DNA from: CALUTH01 sp964452495 | GTDB lineage: Bacteria > Cyanobacteriota > Vampirovibrionia > Gastranaerophilales > Gastranaerophilaceae | Reading direction: 5' to 3' | Length of the DNA: 64,000 nt | Assembly (NCBI GenBank): GCA_964452495.1 | Contig: CAYVMC010000002.1 | Location: forward strand, 1-64,000 | In this document: piece by piece, positions 20,766-28,928 of the stretch | Position numbering within the stretch: position 1 is the stretch's first letter | Layout of the letters: the number at the start of each line of letters is the position of its first letter | Notes under the pieces: generated by a model | What the model was told of the DNA's origin: nothing | The model's input: the letters and a program-made list of their open reading frames with translations, nothing else | Databases searched by the model: none | Translations under genes and position numbers: made by a program

Positions 20766-21875
20766 ATGAGTACATCTTTATTGAGCAGTGTATTTAATGA
20801 TTTATATGAAAAATACGGCTGGATTGAAAAAACATTTGCTCCGGCTGTTCAAGCTGCCTCTGATGAATTCTTCTTTGAAGGACTCAAGTATAAACTCATA
20901 TCAATCAGTCAGAACATGAATATTCTGTCACAGAACGAAACTTTTTTTGTTACAAAAATTAAAATTAATAAGAAAAGCGATATCCTTATAAGAATTTCTC
21001 AAGAAACAATTAATGTAATACTTGACAAAGTTTTAGGGAACTCAAACAAAAATTTTGAATTAACAGAAGTAACAGAACTTGAAGCACGAATAATAACAGC
21101 TTTTAATGATTTTTTATATGAAAAATTAACTCCTGTTTTAAGCATTGATAAAGATAAAAAATATCCGGAAATTTTGCATTTAACCTTTCTGGTAAAGAAC
21201 GAATTATCGGAAGATGCTGCAAAATTCATTATATCCCTGCCGCGTGATATCCTTATACCTCCCCAAAAAGAAAAAAAGTCTCCGAGAATACAAGAAAATT
21301 ATCTTAAAGATGCTCTGGTAGAAGTAAACTTTATCCTCGGCAGTACAAGATTTCCGCTTGCGGACATAAAGCGGCTTGATATAGGAGATATCGTCGTTTG
21401 TGACCACAGTAAGGCAAATAATATGCATCTTATTGTAGGAAACAAGATAATAAAAGATGTAAAAATAAAACCGGACATGAAACTCGTAGTCCCTTTAGAT
21501 AACAGTGGAGGAAATGAAATGAGCGAAGAGAATACAAACCTTTGGGACAGTATTCAGGTCGATATGACAGCGGTATTTGAGAAAGTAAAAATACCTCTGG
21601 GAGAATTAAAAAATATTGAAGAAGGTATTGTCGTTGATATAAGTTCCGTTTATGATAACAAAGTTTATCTGCAGGTTGGCGGAAAAACCGTTGCCTATGG
21701 AGATCTGGTAATCATTAATGACAGATACGGGGTAAAGATTGATGGCATAAATCCGCAGGCAGAAGGTACTGCGGATAATAGTACTTCCGAAGAATATCCA
21801 GATGTTCCGCAGGAAGGAGGAGAAGAAGGTGTTAAAGAGGAATTTGATTACAGCGACTTTGATCCGGATAGTTAA
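20766..21875 (+). CDS. Flagellar C-ring-like protein with two SpoA domains (FliM/FliN family)
   Basis: Probable component of the flagellar switch/C-ring below the export gate. I chose the ATG at 20766 (MSTSLLSSVFNDL): upstream codons to 20673 have no family-like sequence. The product is then 369 aa. Residues ~15-160 look like a degenerate FliM/CheC-type middle region (FELTEVTELEARIITAFNDFL). Residues ~180-245 form a first SpoA domain (DALVEVNFILGSTRFPLADI...KLVV) and ~265-335 a second (VDMTAVFEKVKIPLGELKNI...YGDLVIINDRYGVKI). An N-terminal CheY-binding peptide of FliM type is not visible. Tandem SpoA domains in one chain resemble SctQ of type III secretion or a FliM-FliN merger. It heads the fliO-P-Q-x-R operon. 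Confidence 0.8.
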   Translation: MSTSLLSSVFNDLYEKYGWIEKTFAPAVQAASDEFFFEGLKYKLISISQNMNILSQNETFFVTKIKINKKSDILIRISQETINVILDKVLGNSNKNFELTEVTELEARIITAFNDFLYEKLTPVLSIDKDKKYPEILHLTFLVKNELSEDAAKFIISLPRDILIPPQKEKKSPRIQENYLKDALVEVNFILGSTRFPLADIKRLDIGDIVVCDHSKANNMHLIVGNKIIKDVKIKPDMKLVVPLDNSGGNEMSEENTNLWDSIQVDMTAVFEKVKIPLGELKNIEEGIVVDISSVYDNKVYLQVGGKTVAYGDLVIINDRYGVKIDGINPQAEGTADNSTSEEYPDVPQEGGEEGVKEEFDYSDFDPDS

Positions 21876-21908
21876 TGACTTTTAAGAAACGAGAGTTAAA
21901 TAATATTT

Positions 21909-22298
21909 ATGAATATAGGATATCTTACAAATTTTATAGTATATGTATTTGCAATGTCAGGAGTAATGCTCATTGCAGTAAGTGTATACAAAAAAGTATG
22001 CGGATTGCCAGATAAACAAAACGGAAAACTTTTAAGCATTCAGGACAAACTCGCTATTGCACCGCGAAAAAATCTGTATGTGATAAAAGCCAGTGAAGAG
22101 TATTTCCTTGTAGCCGGCGACAGCGAACGTACAACAATGCTCTCAAAACTAGATATAGGAAAACCCTCTCATCTGCCTGATTTCACAACGACCTGCAATA
22201 CAAATCAGGAAGATATACATATAACTAATAAAAGAATTTTAGAACGAATTAACAAACGGCTTGAACAAAAGGAAGATACAACATGGAAAATGTACTAA
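21909..22298 (+). CDS. fliO: Flagellar biosynthetic protein FliO
   Basis: Small membrane protein that stabilises FliP during assembly of the flagellar export gate. The 129-aa product has one N-terminal membrane helix (TNFIVYVFAMSGVMLIAVSVY) and a cytoplasmic domain with the FliO pattern of a short beta unit (LSIQDKLAIAPRKNLYVIKASEEYFLVAGDSERTTMLSKL). Sequence conservation in FliO is low. The call relies on this pattern plus its place directly before fliP, which its 3' end overlaps by 16 nt. Confidence 0.82.
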   Translation: MNIGYLTNFIVYVFAMSGVMLIAVSVYKKVCGLPDKQNGKLLSIQDKLAIAPRKNLYVIKASEEYFLVAGDSERTTMLSKLDIGKPSHLPDFTTTCNTNQEDIHITNKRILERINKRLEQKEDTTWKMY

Positions 22299-22921
22299 AA
22301 GACGTAAGTCCCGTTATACAACTATTAATTGTAATGGCTTCATTTTCATTACTGCCGTTTATTTTTTGCTGTATGACTTCTTTTTTGAGATTTATTATAG
22401 TCTTTTCCCTGCTAAAATCTGCAATGGGGGTTCAAGTACCGCCTGCACTTGCAACAGTAGGATTGTGTTTAATTCTGACATTCTACACCATGGGAGGAGT
22501 ATTCCAAAAAATGTATGAAATGGGTTCTATACCATACCAGAAAAATCAAAATCTTATTATGGCAATTAATGAAGGTTCCAAACCGCTAAAAGAATTTATG
22601 ATGAAACAAACAAGGGAAAGCGATTTAGCCTTTTTTGTAGAACTTAAGAGAAAAACTCCTCCCCAAACACCCGATGAAATCACAATCTGGGAGGTTGCTC
22701 CGGCATACATTTTAAGCGAATTAAAAACGGCATTTGAAATCGGATTTATAATTTATGTCCCGTTTATTGTACTTGACCTTGTTGTTGCAAACATACTTCT
22801 GGCACTAGGTATGATGATGCTATCACCAACAATTATTTCTTTACCGTTTAAACTTCTTATATTTATTGCCGTGGACGGCTGGGCATTAATTGTACAGGGA
22901 CTCGTTCAGAGTTATAACTAG
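22283..22921 (+). CDS. fliP: Flagellar biosynthetic protein FliP
   Basis: Core subunit of the FliP5Q4R1 export gate in the inner membrane. The 212-aa product shows the family motifs SFLRFIIVFSLLKSAMG near residue 31, the VPPALATVGLCLILTF segment, AYILSELKTAFEIGF and LGMMMLSPTIISLPFKLLIF. It lacks the cleavable signal peptide and long N-terminus of enterobacterial FliP, as in many FliP/SctR proteins. Start ATG 22283 lies inside the fliO 3' end. A RBS-like GGAAGATAC precedes it. FliQ follows after 9 nt. Confidence 0.95.
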   Translation: MENVLKDVSPVIQLLIVMASFSLLPFIFCCMTSFLRFIIVFSLLKSAMGVQVPPALATVGLCLILTFYTMGGVFQKMYEMGSIPYQKNQNLIMAINEGSKPLKEFMMKQTRESDLAFFVELKRKTPPQTPDEITIWEVAPAYILSELKTAFEIGFIIYVPFIVLDLVVANILLALGMMMLSPTIISLPFKLLIFIAVDGWALIVQGLVQSYN

Positions 22922-22930
22922 GAGGATATT

Positions 22931-23776
22931 ATGGAGATACTGGCAAATTTCTTGGCAAAGGGTTTTATGGTAATGCTCTCAATATCTATGCCTATAGTTT
23001 TAACAGCAGCATCAGTCGGGTTAATCATCGGTGTTATACAAGCCGTAACACAGGTTCAGGAACAAACAATTACTGCAGCTCCCAAAATCTTTCTCGTGTT
23101 TACGGTTATTTTAATCGGCGGTTACACATTTATGAACAACCTTACAAATCACTTTCAGGAAGGGGCAAATATAGCCTTCAATATCGTTTCAAAAAATGAA
23201 AGCTATGTTCTTCCGGCAGAATATCATAAATATACTCAGCCATTAACACTGGTAAACGATGTTTCAAAACGTTCTACGCCTGATATAAGACATTTAATGG
23301 AATATATGGGGCGCTCAATATTATCAATGCTTTCAATTGCAATGCCAGTTGTATTGACTGCTGCCGCAGTAGGCTTAACCATTGGTATCATACAGGCTGT
23401 AACACAGGTACAAGAACAGACAATTGTTGCGGCACCTAAAGTTTTTATGGTATTTCTGGTTGTAGTTCTGCTCGGTTTCGTGTTTATAAAAATTCTTAAA
23501 AATAATTTTGAGCAGGGGTACGTACTCGCATTTGAAGTAACTCCCGCAGAGGGAACATTTGCACTACCGGCTGATTATTATAAATATACAACACCATTTG
23601 AAAATGAAATGACTGATTCATTTAAAAACAAGTCTACAATTAATGATATAATGAAAAATCCCGGCAAAGTTCCATTTATTGACCGACAACAAAAAATTAA
23701 ATACGACGCCAACAGAATGCCTCCTATGCCTAAACCTAATTTCGTAGAAACAAACAAAATCATGGGGTGGGAATAA
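22931..23776 (+). CDS. fliQ: Tandem-duplicated FliQ (two FliQ domains in one chain)
   Basis: FliQ is normally an ~89-aa, two-helix protein present in about four copies in the export gate. Here a single 281-aa chain contains two FliQ units. Unit 1 is ~residues 1-95 (PIVLTAASVGLIIGVIQAVT then QVQEQTITAAPKIFLVF). Unit 2 is ~125-215 (PVVLTAAAVGLTIGIIQAVT then QVQEQTIVAAPKVFMVF). Each unit is followed by a similar soluble stretch ending in an L/FxLPAxYxKYTxP motif, so the duplicated unit includes a lineage-specific tail. A 45-residue Pro/Lys-rich C-terminus follows. RBS GGAGG is 6 nt from the start. The fusion suggests a gate with two double-FliQ chains, an inference from stoichiometry. Confidence 0.93.
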   Translation: MEILANFLAKGFMVMLSISMPIVLTAASVGLIIGVIQAVTQVQEQTITAAPKIFLVFTVILIGGYTFMNNLTNHFQEGANIAFNIVSKNESYVLPAEYHKYTQPLTLVNDVSKRSTPDIRHLMEYMGRSILSMLSIAMPVVLTAAAVGLTIGIIQAVTQVQEQTIVAAPKVFMVFLVVVLLGFVFIKILKNNFEQGYVLAFEVTPAEGTFALPADYYKYTTPFENEMTDSFKNKSTINDIMKNPGKVPFIDRQQKIKYDANRMPPMPKPNFVETNKIMGWE

Positions 23777-24205
23777 ATGAAACGAGTACTTACAATATGT
23801 TGCTTAGCATTTGCTTCAACAGCTATGGGTTTTGAAAATTATATAATAACAGGTGAAAATACTATTACCAAAATCGAAAATAAAACACCTGAAATTATTG
23901 ATATTAGAGAATTAACAACAATAATGAATGAGAAAAACACAATAATAGTAGAGTGTAAAAAAGCTGGAAAAGGAGAATTCATACTAACCTCAGACGGAAA
24001 AGAGAGTAATTTTACTATAAATATAAGCGACAATTGCTCAGAATTAAAAGGGACAAAAGACTATACATGGTATGTACTTGATACAGCTCCCGGGGTATTT
24101 GAACTTGATCCGCCTCCAATGAAAACAGTTAAAAACACGGCTCAGCCCAAAGGAATTACATCCGCAGAAAGTTTTGAACTAAGTAATGAGGAAAATAATA
24201 ATTAA
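23777..24205 (+). CDS. Exported protein of unknown function between fliQ and fliR
   Basis: 142-aa product with an N-terminal signal peptide (MKRVLTICCLAFASTAMGFE), so it is probably periplasmic. The mature part is a single beta-rich domain (VECKKAGKGEFILTSDGKESNFTINIS), loosely like the N-terminal domains of secretin/pilus assembly proteins that read 'signal from pilus'. I cannot assign a family. It begins one base after the fliQ stop and its own stop overlaps the fliR start (TAATG). It is therefore a true operon member and may be a lineage-specific accessory of the export apparatus. Confidence 0.75.
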   Translation: MKRVLTICCLAFASTAMGFENYIITGENTITKIENKTPEIIDIRELTTIMNEKNTIIVECKKAGKGEFILTSDGKESNFTINISDNCSELKGTKDYTWYVLDTAPGVFELDPPPMKTVKNTAQPKGITSAESFELSNEENNN

Positions 24206-24984
24206 TGGAAGAAATTATAAGCAGCATATCAAAATTATTCCCTCAATTTAATGCCTATTTTTTTGCAGGTGTTGTTGTCTTTGCACGTCTTGCAGGCTTT
24301 GTACGGTTTGCTCCGGTTTTCCACAGAAGCGATGTTATTACATACGTAAAACTCGGGTTTATATTTATTTTTACAACTATGCTTACCCCTCTACTGAATC
24401 CCCCGCCAGTTCCAAGCGGAACATCATTATTTTTATTGATAATTCTTAACATTACCTGCGGAGCAATAATAGGATATACAGCACGACTGCTCATACTTGC
24501 AATCGAATCAGCAGGCGATATGATTAACACACAAATGGGGCTGTCTTCTGCAATGGTCATGGATCCATCATCTAACAGCCAGACTGCACTATTAAGCAAC
24601 TGTCTTACACTGTTTGGAACCATACTATTTATACATATCGGCGGCATCTACTGGATGCTTAAGGCTTTTATCAGAAGTTTTGAAATATTTCCGATATATG
24701 CAAACTCTATTCCATTAGATCAAATAATCAATATGAACTACCTTATTACAATGACCTCAAATGTACTTTACATCGGATTGCAGCTTGCAGCACCCATATT
24801 GCTCGCAACACTGGGACAGGATATTATACTCGGTATAATTTCTAGAACTGCACCACAGGTAAACGTTTTCCAGCTGAGTTTCTTATTTAAACCAGTATTC
24901 GGTGCTGCTATTATGACCTGGATATTGCCGATGCTTGTTAATGTTATTACTGATTTCTTTAATTCACATGCTGCTATATTTTAA
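24205..24984 (+). CDS. fliR: Flagellar biosynthetic protein FliR
   Basis: Single-copy subunit of the FliPQR export gate. The 259-aa polytopic product has the FliR features RLAGFVRFAPVF near the N-terminus, the VKLGFIFIFTTMLTPLL helix, AGDMINTQMGLSSAMVMDPSS (conserved GxxxxxxxGxSxAxxxDP region), and LAAPILLATLGQDIILGIISRTAPQVNVFQLSF. The ATG overlaps the preceding stop by one base. FlhB, often next to or fused to FliR, is not in this window. Confidence 0.93.
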   Translation: MEEIISSISKLFPQFNAYFFAGVVVFARLAGFVRFAPVFHRSDVITYVKLGFIFIFTTMLTPLLNPPPVPSGTSLFLLIILNITCGAIIGYTARLLILAIESAGDMINTQMGLSSAMVMDPSSNSQTALLSNCLTLFGTILFIHIGGIYWMLKAFIRSFEIFPIYANSIPLDQIINMNYLITMTSNVLYIGLQLAAPILLATLGQDIILGIISRTAPQVNVFQLSFLFKPVFGAAIMTWILPMLVNVITDFFNSHAAIF

Positions 24985-25303
24985 TGAAATATATATCAAT
25001 ATCTGTTATAATGTTCCCCGCAGCATCATATTATAATTATTAAACCACTCAAAGCTACCTGTAGCATTATAATATAATAACGTGTTTGATTACTTTTTGG
25101 CATATCCATAAACCGCAGTCCCTTCAAAGGTAACATCCTACGGGGTGTATATTGGATTATGACCTTTTTCAGCCTAATATAAAGCTGCATTTACATTTCG
25201 TTCCATCAAAATATTAAGAATTGATACAATTACATGTAAATTATAACAACCCACAAAGATTTTAGACTAATACAAAAAAGATAAAAAAACTTTACAAATA
25301 AAA
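24985..25303. other. Non-coding region between fliR and flagellin
   Basis: No gene is seen. The region contains two similar AT-rich words (GCAGCATCATATTATAAT near 25020 and GTAGCATTATAATATAAT near 25062) and dispersed-repeat copy 2 at 25154-25206. It then runs into the flagellin terminator. Confidence 0.55.
25154..25206. repeat. Dispersed intergenic repeat, copy 2
   Basis: Aligns with 64-117 at about three quarters identity by eye, including GGATTAT, TTTCAGCC, AATATAAA and CATTTCGTT. Both copies are intergenic and 25 kb apart. Confidence 0.6.
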
Positions 25304-25321
25304 AGCCGGTAATAACCGGCT
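25296..25321 (-). terminator. Flagellin terminator
   Basis: Stem AGCCGGT (25304-25310) / ACCGGCT (25315-25321) with an AATA loop. Read on the minus strand it is followed by TTTTTATTT. It lies 38 bp past the flagellin stop codon. Confidence 0.88.
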
Positions 25322-25358
25322 CTTACTAATATATGAAAACGGTTTTTCAACCTGATTG

Positions 25359-26231
25359 TTAAATTAAATCGAGTGCAATCGATGGAGTTTGGTTTGCAGT
25401 CGCTAACAGCGTCGCTGCAGCACTCTGAATGATTTGTTGTTGTATATAATTTGTTGATTCTTCCGCTACATCAGCATCTCTTATTGTTGATAATGACGAT
25501 GTCTGATTAATTGTAGCAACTTCAATGGCTGATGCTGCCGATTCAATTTTGTTTTGAGCTGCACCTAAGAGAGTCACTCTTGAAGAAACCTCAGCCATAG
25601 CGGCATCTATTATAGATAACATATTATAAGCAAGTGTACTATCATCTAATCCAGCACACTTTGCTGCAACTTCAGAAATTGTACCAGCACCTAAGTTAGC
25701 AAAAATAGTAGTACTTGTACAATCAGCAAATAATTCTTGTCCAAGATTAATACGGCTTGTTTCATTTCCGTCTATACCTACCTGAATGTTGTAACCTTCT
25801 GCTCTTACAGAACCATCCATAAGATTTAAACCATTATAATTACAAGACTTGGCAATACGGCTGATTTCCTCAAGACGTGCAAAGATTTCAGCTTCAATTG
25901 CTTCTCTTGAATCATCTCCGTATGTATCGTTTGCTGCCTGCTCTGTTAATTCTCTAATACGTTGAAGGTGTTCGTTGATTAAATCATAATTACCCTCCAA
26001 GGTCGTAAGCATATCCGAACCTATCTGGGTATTATCAGCCGCTACATCATACGAACCTAGATCAGCTTCCATTTGTACAGCAATAGAATACCCCGCAGCA
26101 TCATCCATTGATGAATTTATTCTATATCCGGTTGTCATTCTTTCAATGGCAGTATTCAAACTATTCGTAGCCGCCTCAAGGTTATTTCTAACCTTCATTG
26201 ATATGATATTTGTGTTAAGAGTAAGTGCCAT
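25359..26231 (-). CDS. fliC: Flagellin
   Basis: Structural subunit of the flagellar filament, exported by the gate encoded next door. The 290-aa product has the conserved N-terminal D0/D1 helices (LNTNIISMKVRNNLEAATNS, then IERMTTGYRINSSMDDAAGY and IRELTEQAANDTY) and C-terminal D1/D0 helices (VTLLGAAQNKIESA, STIRDADVAEESTNYIQQQI, ATANQTPSIALDLI). The variable middle is short (about residues 150-205), so it is a minimal flagellin with few surface insertions. The gene is monocistronic, with a GGAGAAG Shine-Dalgarno, a long leader and its own terminator. Confidence 0.97.
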   Translation of the reverse strand: MALTLNTNIISMKVRNNLEAATNSLNTAIERMTTGYRINSSMDDAAGYSIAVQMEADLGSYDVAADNTQIGSDMLTTLEGNYDLINEHLQRIRELTEQAANDTYGDDSREAIEAEIFARLEEISRIAKSCNYNGLNLMDGSVRAEGYNIQVGIDGNETSRINLGQELFADCTSTTIFANLGAGTISEVAAKCAGLDDSTLAYNMLSIIDAAMAEVSSRVTLLGAAQNKIESAASAIEVATINQTSSLSTIRDADVAEESTNYIQQQIIQSAAATLLATANQTPSIALDLI

Positions 26232-26328
26232 TTCTCTACTTCTCCTATGCTATTTTCATAATAAGTCATGAAGGTCTTTCTCCCTCACACTGTTATCTTA
26301 AATGTTTTTTACCGAATATTGTATTGTA

Positions 26329-26357
26329 ACTAAGTTAGAAGTTTTTCTAACTTTAGT
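26329..26357. promoter_or_regulatory. Inverted repeat upstream of flagellin
   Basis: ACTAAGTTAGAA (26329-26340) and TTCTAACTTTAGT (26345-26357) are complementary apart from a one-base bulge, with a short T-rich spacer. The repeat lies about 100 bp upstream of the flagellin ATG and about 105 bp upstream of the divergent response-regulator gene. It could be an operator for either, or a leader hairpin. Confidence 0.5.
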
Positions 26358-26462
26358 TGTAAAAGTTTTTAATTTTTACAATTTATATAAAATACCCCCA
26401 GTTGGGTAATATACTCCGCAATCTGGATATAATTTAATATAATCAAGAGAGGAGTAAAACAA

Positions 26463-27137
26463 ATGACAGTAAAAACAAAAGTAATCAGAGTTGTAATTAT
26501 TGAGGATTTTAAACTTACCAGAGTCGGCCTGCGATGTGCTCTTAATGCTAACGAAGATATAGAAGTCGTAGCAGAAAGCGATAATGCAACAGAAGGATTG
26601 AACTTTATCAAAAGACTTAATCCTGATGTTGTACTTATGGATTTAGGCTTAGCCGGCATGAACGGTATCGAAGCTACTATTCAGGTAAAAGCATTCAATC
26701 CGGAAATCAAAGTAATTGCTCTTACATCACACGACAGGGAAGAAGAAGTAATTGCAACACTTAGTTCCGGTGCAATTGCATACTGCTTAAAAGATATAGA
26801 TCCAACTAAACTTGCCGATGTAATCAGGGATGTAGCACAGGGTGTATGCTGGCTTGATCCGGAAGTTGCATCAAAGGTTCTTAATGCATTTCCTAAACAA
26901 GATACCGCAGGCATTTTGCAGGACAAAAACAACGATAAAAATCGTGTCCCTTTAACAGAACGGGAATACGAAGTCCTAAAACATCTTGTTGCTGGTAAAA
27001 GTAATACAGAAATTGCAAAAGAGTTAATTGTAAGTGTTCATACAGCCAAAGCACATGTTTGTTCTATTTTACAAAAGATGTGTGTAAATGACAGAGTTCA
27101 AGCTGCGGTTAAAGCAGTAAAAGAAGGTCTTGTATAA
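26463..27137 (+). CDS. NarL/FixJ-type response regulator
   Basis: Two-domain transcription regulator of 224 aa. The receiver domain (about 8-125) begins VIRVVIIEDFKLTRVGLR with the acidic pair E15-D16. The phospho-acceptor aspartate is in VVLMDLGLAGMNG, followed by the conserved T (IALTSHD) and K (YCLKDID). The C-terminal LuxR-type HTH (about 157-220) is LTEREYEVLKHLVAGKSNTEIA then VSVHTAKAHVCSILQKM. RBS GAGAGGAG precedes the ATG. No histidine kinase is adjacent, so it is an orphan. Divergent placement opposite flagellin makes flagellar regulation possible but unproven. Confidence 0.93.
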   Translation: MTVKTKVIRVVIIEDFKLTRVGLRCALNANEDIEVVAESDNATEGLNFIKRLNPDVVLMDLGLAGMNGIEATIQVKAFNPEIKVIALTSHDREEEVIATLSSGAIAYCLKDIDPTKLADVIRDVAQGVCWLDPEVASKVLNAFPKQDTAGILQDKNNDKNRVPLTEREYEVLKHLVAGKSNTEIAKELIVSVHTAKAHVCSILQKMCVNDRVQAAVKAVKEGLV

Positions 27138-27560
27138 AAACCAAACATTTTTGTTTTCAATATATAAATTTCTTTCTAATACAATTAAAACCACAAATAA
27201 ATCATCGGGGCAAAATATAATTAAGATTTATCTAGACTAAAGGGTTTGAGAAATAAAGACTAGTTCACAGGTTATAAAAAACAGAAATAGAGTAATACAT
27301 TTCAAAATACATAGATAGTTTATAAGCAATTGATTTCTGTTTAAAAACATTACTGTTTGTTTTGGCAGATTAGGTTTGATATTTTGAGAACAGATAATAT
27401 CAGCAAGGGGAGCGGTATGCAAATACAATTGTATACCGCTCTTTACTTAAGTGATTATTGCATAAATTTTATTTCTGCTAAACTGTTTGTTACATTGTTC
27501 CTTATTAAACTTGTAAAAACTTTGTTTATGTTATAAAATCTATATAAGGAGTAATGTATT
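27138..27560. other. Non-coding region upstream of ribH
   Basis: About 420 bp without a convincing gene. It holds a hairpin at 27410-27441. A minus-strand frame of 63 codons at 27237-27428 has no Shine-Dalgarno and no recognisable features. The ribH RBS is ATAAGGAG at the right end. A small RNA ending in the hairpin is possible but unsupported. Confidence 0.5.
27410..27447 (+). terminator. Possible terminator hairpin
   Basis: GAGCGGTAT (27410-27418) pairs with ATACCGCTC (27433-27441), followed by the weak T-rich tail TTTACTT. There is no clear gene immediately upstream, so it may end an unannotated small transcript. Confidence 0.45.
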
Positions 27561-28022
27561 ATGAAAACTATTGAGGGATTTTTAACACCGAATGGCAGCA
27601 AGTTTTGTATTATTGCAGCACGGTTTAATGAATTTATTACATCAAAACTTTTATCCGGCGCTCTTGATGAACTCAGACGCCACGGAGTAAAAGAAGACGA
27701 AATAGATGTGGTTTGGGTACCAGGTTCGTTTGAAATTCCTCTTGTGGTACAGAAATGCGCCAAAACAAAAAAATATGATGCAATTATTACACTAGGTGCG
27801 GTTATAAGGGGAGCTACCGCTCATTTTGATTACGTAAGCGCAGAAATTTCTAAAGGAATAGCAAAAGTTGCGCTTGACGAAGGACTTCCTGTTATATTCG
27901 GAGTCCTCACAACAGAAAATATCGAACAAGCAATAGAACGTGCCGGCACAAAAGCTGGAAATAAAGGTTCAGAAGCCGCACGCACTGCAATTGAAATGGC
28001 AAATCTTATTAAATCGATATAG
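27561..28022 (+). CDS. ribH: 6,7-dimethyl-8-ribityllumazine synthase
   Basis: Penultimate enzyme of riboflavin synthesis, condensing the ribityl-pyrimidine with dihydroxybutanone phosphate. The 153-aa product carries the substrate loops AARFNEFITSKLLSGA, VWVPGSFEIPLV, TLGAVIRGATAHFDYV (catalytic His in the HFDYV segment) and PVIFGVLTTENIEQAIERAGTKAGNKG. The length is typical of the icosahedral enzyme. It stands apart from other rib genes. No FMN riboswitch was found upstream. Confidence 0.97.
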   Translation: MKTIEGFLTPNGSKFCIIAARFNEFITSKLLSGALDELRRHGVKEDEIDVVWVPGSFEIPLVVQKCAKTKKYDAIITLGAVIRGATAHFDYVSAEISKGIAKVALDEGLPVIFGVLTTENIEQAIERAGTKAGNKGSEAARTAIEMANLIKSI

Positions 28023-28042
28023 TCTGTAGAGGAGGATCGTCA

Positions 28043-28927
28043 TTGACCGAAATTATTACTGAATTTGTAAACCAAAATACCATTGATATTGATATTGTAT
28101 CAACTCTTGATATGGTAAAAAAGATGAACGATGAAGATAAAATCGTCGCAAAGGCTGTCGAATATGAAGCCGAAAATATTGCAAAAGCTATTGATATGAT
28201 TGCAAAACAATTTCTGCAAGGCGGTAAATTGTTTTATTTTGGAGCCGGTACATCCGGTAGACTAGGAGTTTTGGATGCTTCTGAATGTACTCCTACTTTT
28301 AATGTCCCGCAAGATATGGTACAGGGTATTATTGCAGGCGGATATGATGCTTTAAGAACCGCCGTAGAAGGTGCTGAAGATAATTATGCCGCAGGAGTTG
28401 CAGATGCAAATATTTTAACAGATAAAGATGTTGCGGTTATGATATCGGCAAGCGGAAACCCTAATTATCTTATGGGAGCGCTTGCAAGAGCAAACGAAAT
28501 CGGTTGTAAAACAATAGCTCTTACCTGTAATAGTAATGGTAAAATTGTTGACGAAGCGGCACATGTTATATGTGTAGAAGTAGGTCCGGAGGTCATTGCA
28601 GGTTCAAGCAGGCTTAAAGCCGGAACGGCACAAAAAATGGTCTTAAATATGTTATCTACAGGTTCAATGATAAAAATAGGAAAAACCTATAAAAATTTTA
28701 TGATAGATTTGCAGGCTAATAACGAAAAGCTTAAAGACCGTGCTATAAGAATTGTTTCACAACTTACAAATGTTCAGCATTCAGTTGCATTTACCACACT
28801 TTTAGAATGCGGGTGGAACATAAAAACAGCAATTGTTTCTCTGAAAATGAATATTAGCAAAAAAGATGCAGAAAAAGAACTTGCAAAACACAGAGGTGTA
28901 TTAAGAAAAGTATTAGGAGATTTTTAG
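28043..28927 (+). CDS. murQ: N-acetylmuramic acid 6-phosphate etherase
   Basis: SIS-domain lyase that cleaves the lactyl ether of MurNAc-6-phosphate to GlcNAc-6-phosphate during cell-wall recycling. The 294-aa product has the diagnostic GAGTSGRLGVLDASECTPTF (about 74-93), the catalytic EGAEDN (residues 113-118), ISASGNPNYLMGALA and EVIAGSSRLKAGTAQKMVLN segments. I take the TTG at 28043 as start because GAGGAGG lies eight bases before it. It follows ribH by 20 nt and precedes gpsA by 1 nt. No murK/anmK or MurP PTS gene is nearby. Confidence 0.96.
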   Translation: MTEIITEFVNQNTIDIDIVSTLDMVKKMNDEDKIVAKAVEYEAENIAKAIDMIAKQFLQGGKLFYFGAGTSGRLGVLDASECTPTFNVPQDMVQGIIAGGYDALRTAVEGAEDNYAAGVADANILTDKDVAVMISASGNPNYLMGALARANEIGCKTIALTCNSNGKIVDEAAHVICVEVGPEVIAGSSRLKAGTAQKMVLNMLSTGSMIKIGKTYKNFMIDLQANNEKLKDRAIRIVSQLTNVQHSVAFTTLLECGWNIKTAIVSLKMNISKKDAEKELAKHRGVLRKVLGDF

Positions 28928-28928
28928 A

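Noticed and set aside
27237..27428. 63-codon minus-strand ORF upstream of ribH
   Set aside because: No Shine-Dalgarno, no recognisable domain, low-complexity hydrophobic content in AT-rich intergenic DNA.
27185..27450. Possible FMN riboswitch upstream of ribH, suggested by ATCGGGGCA at about 27203
   Set aside because: The other conserved RFN blocks (the ACCGGCGGT-like and CCGACAGT-like segments) are absent, and the spacing to ribH does not fit.
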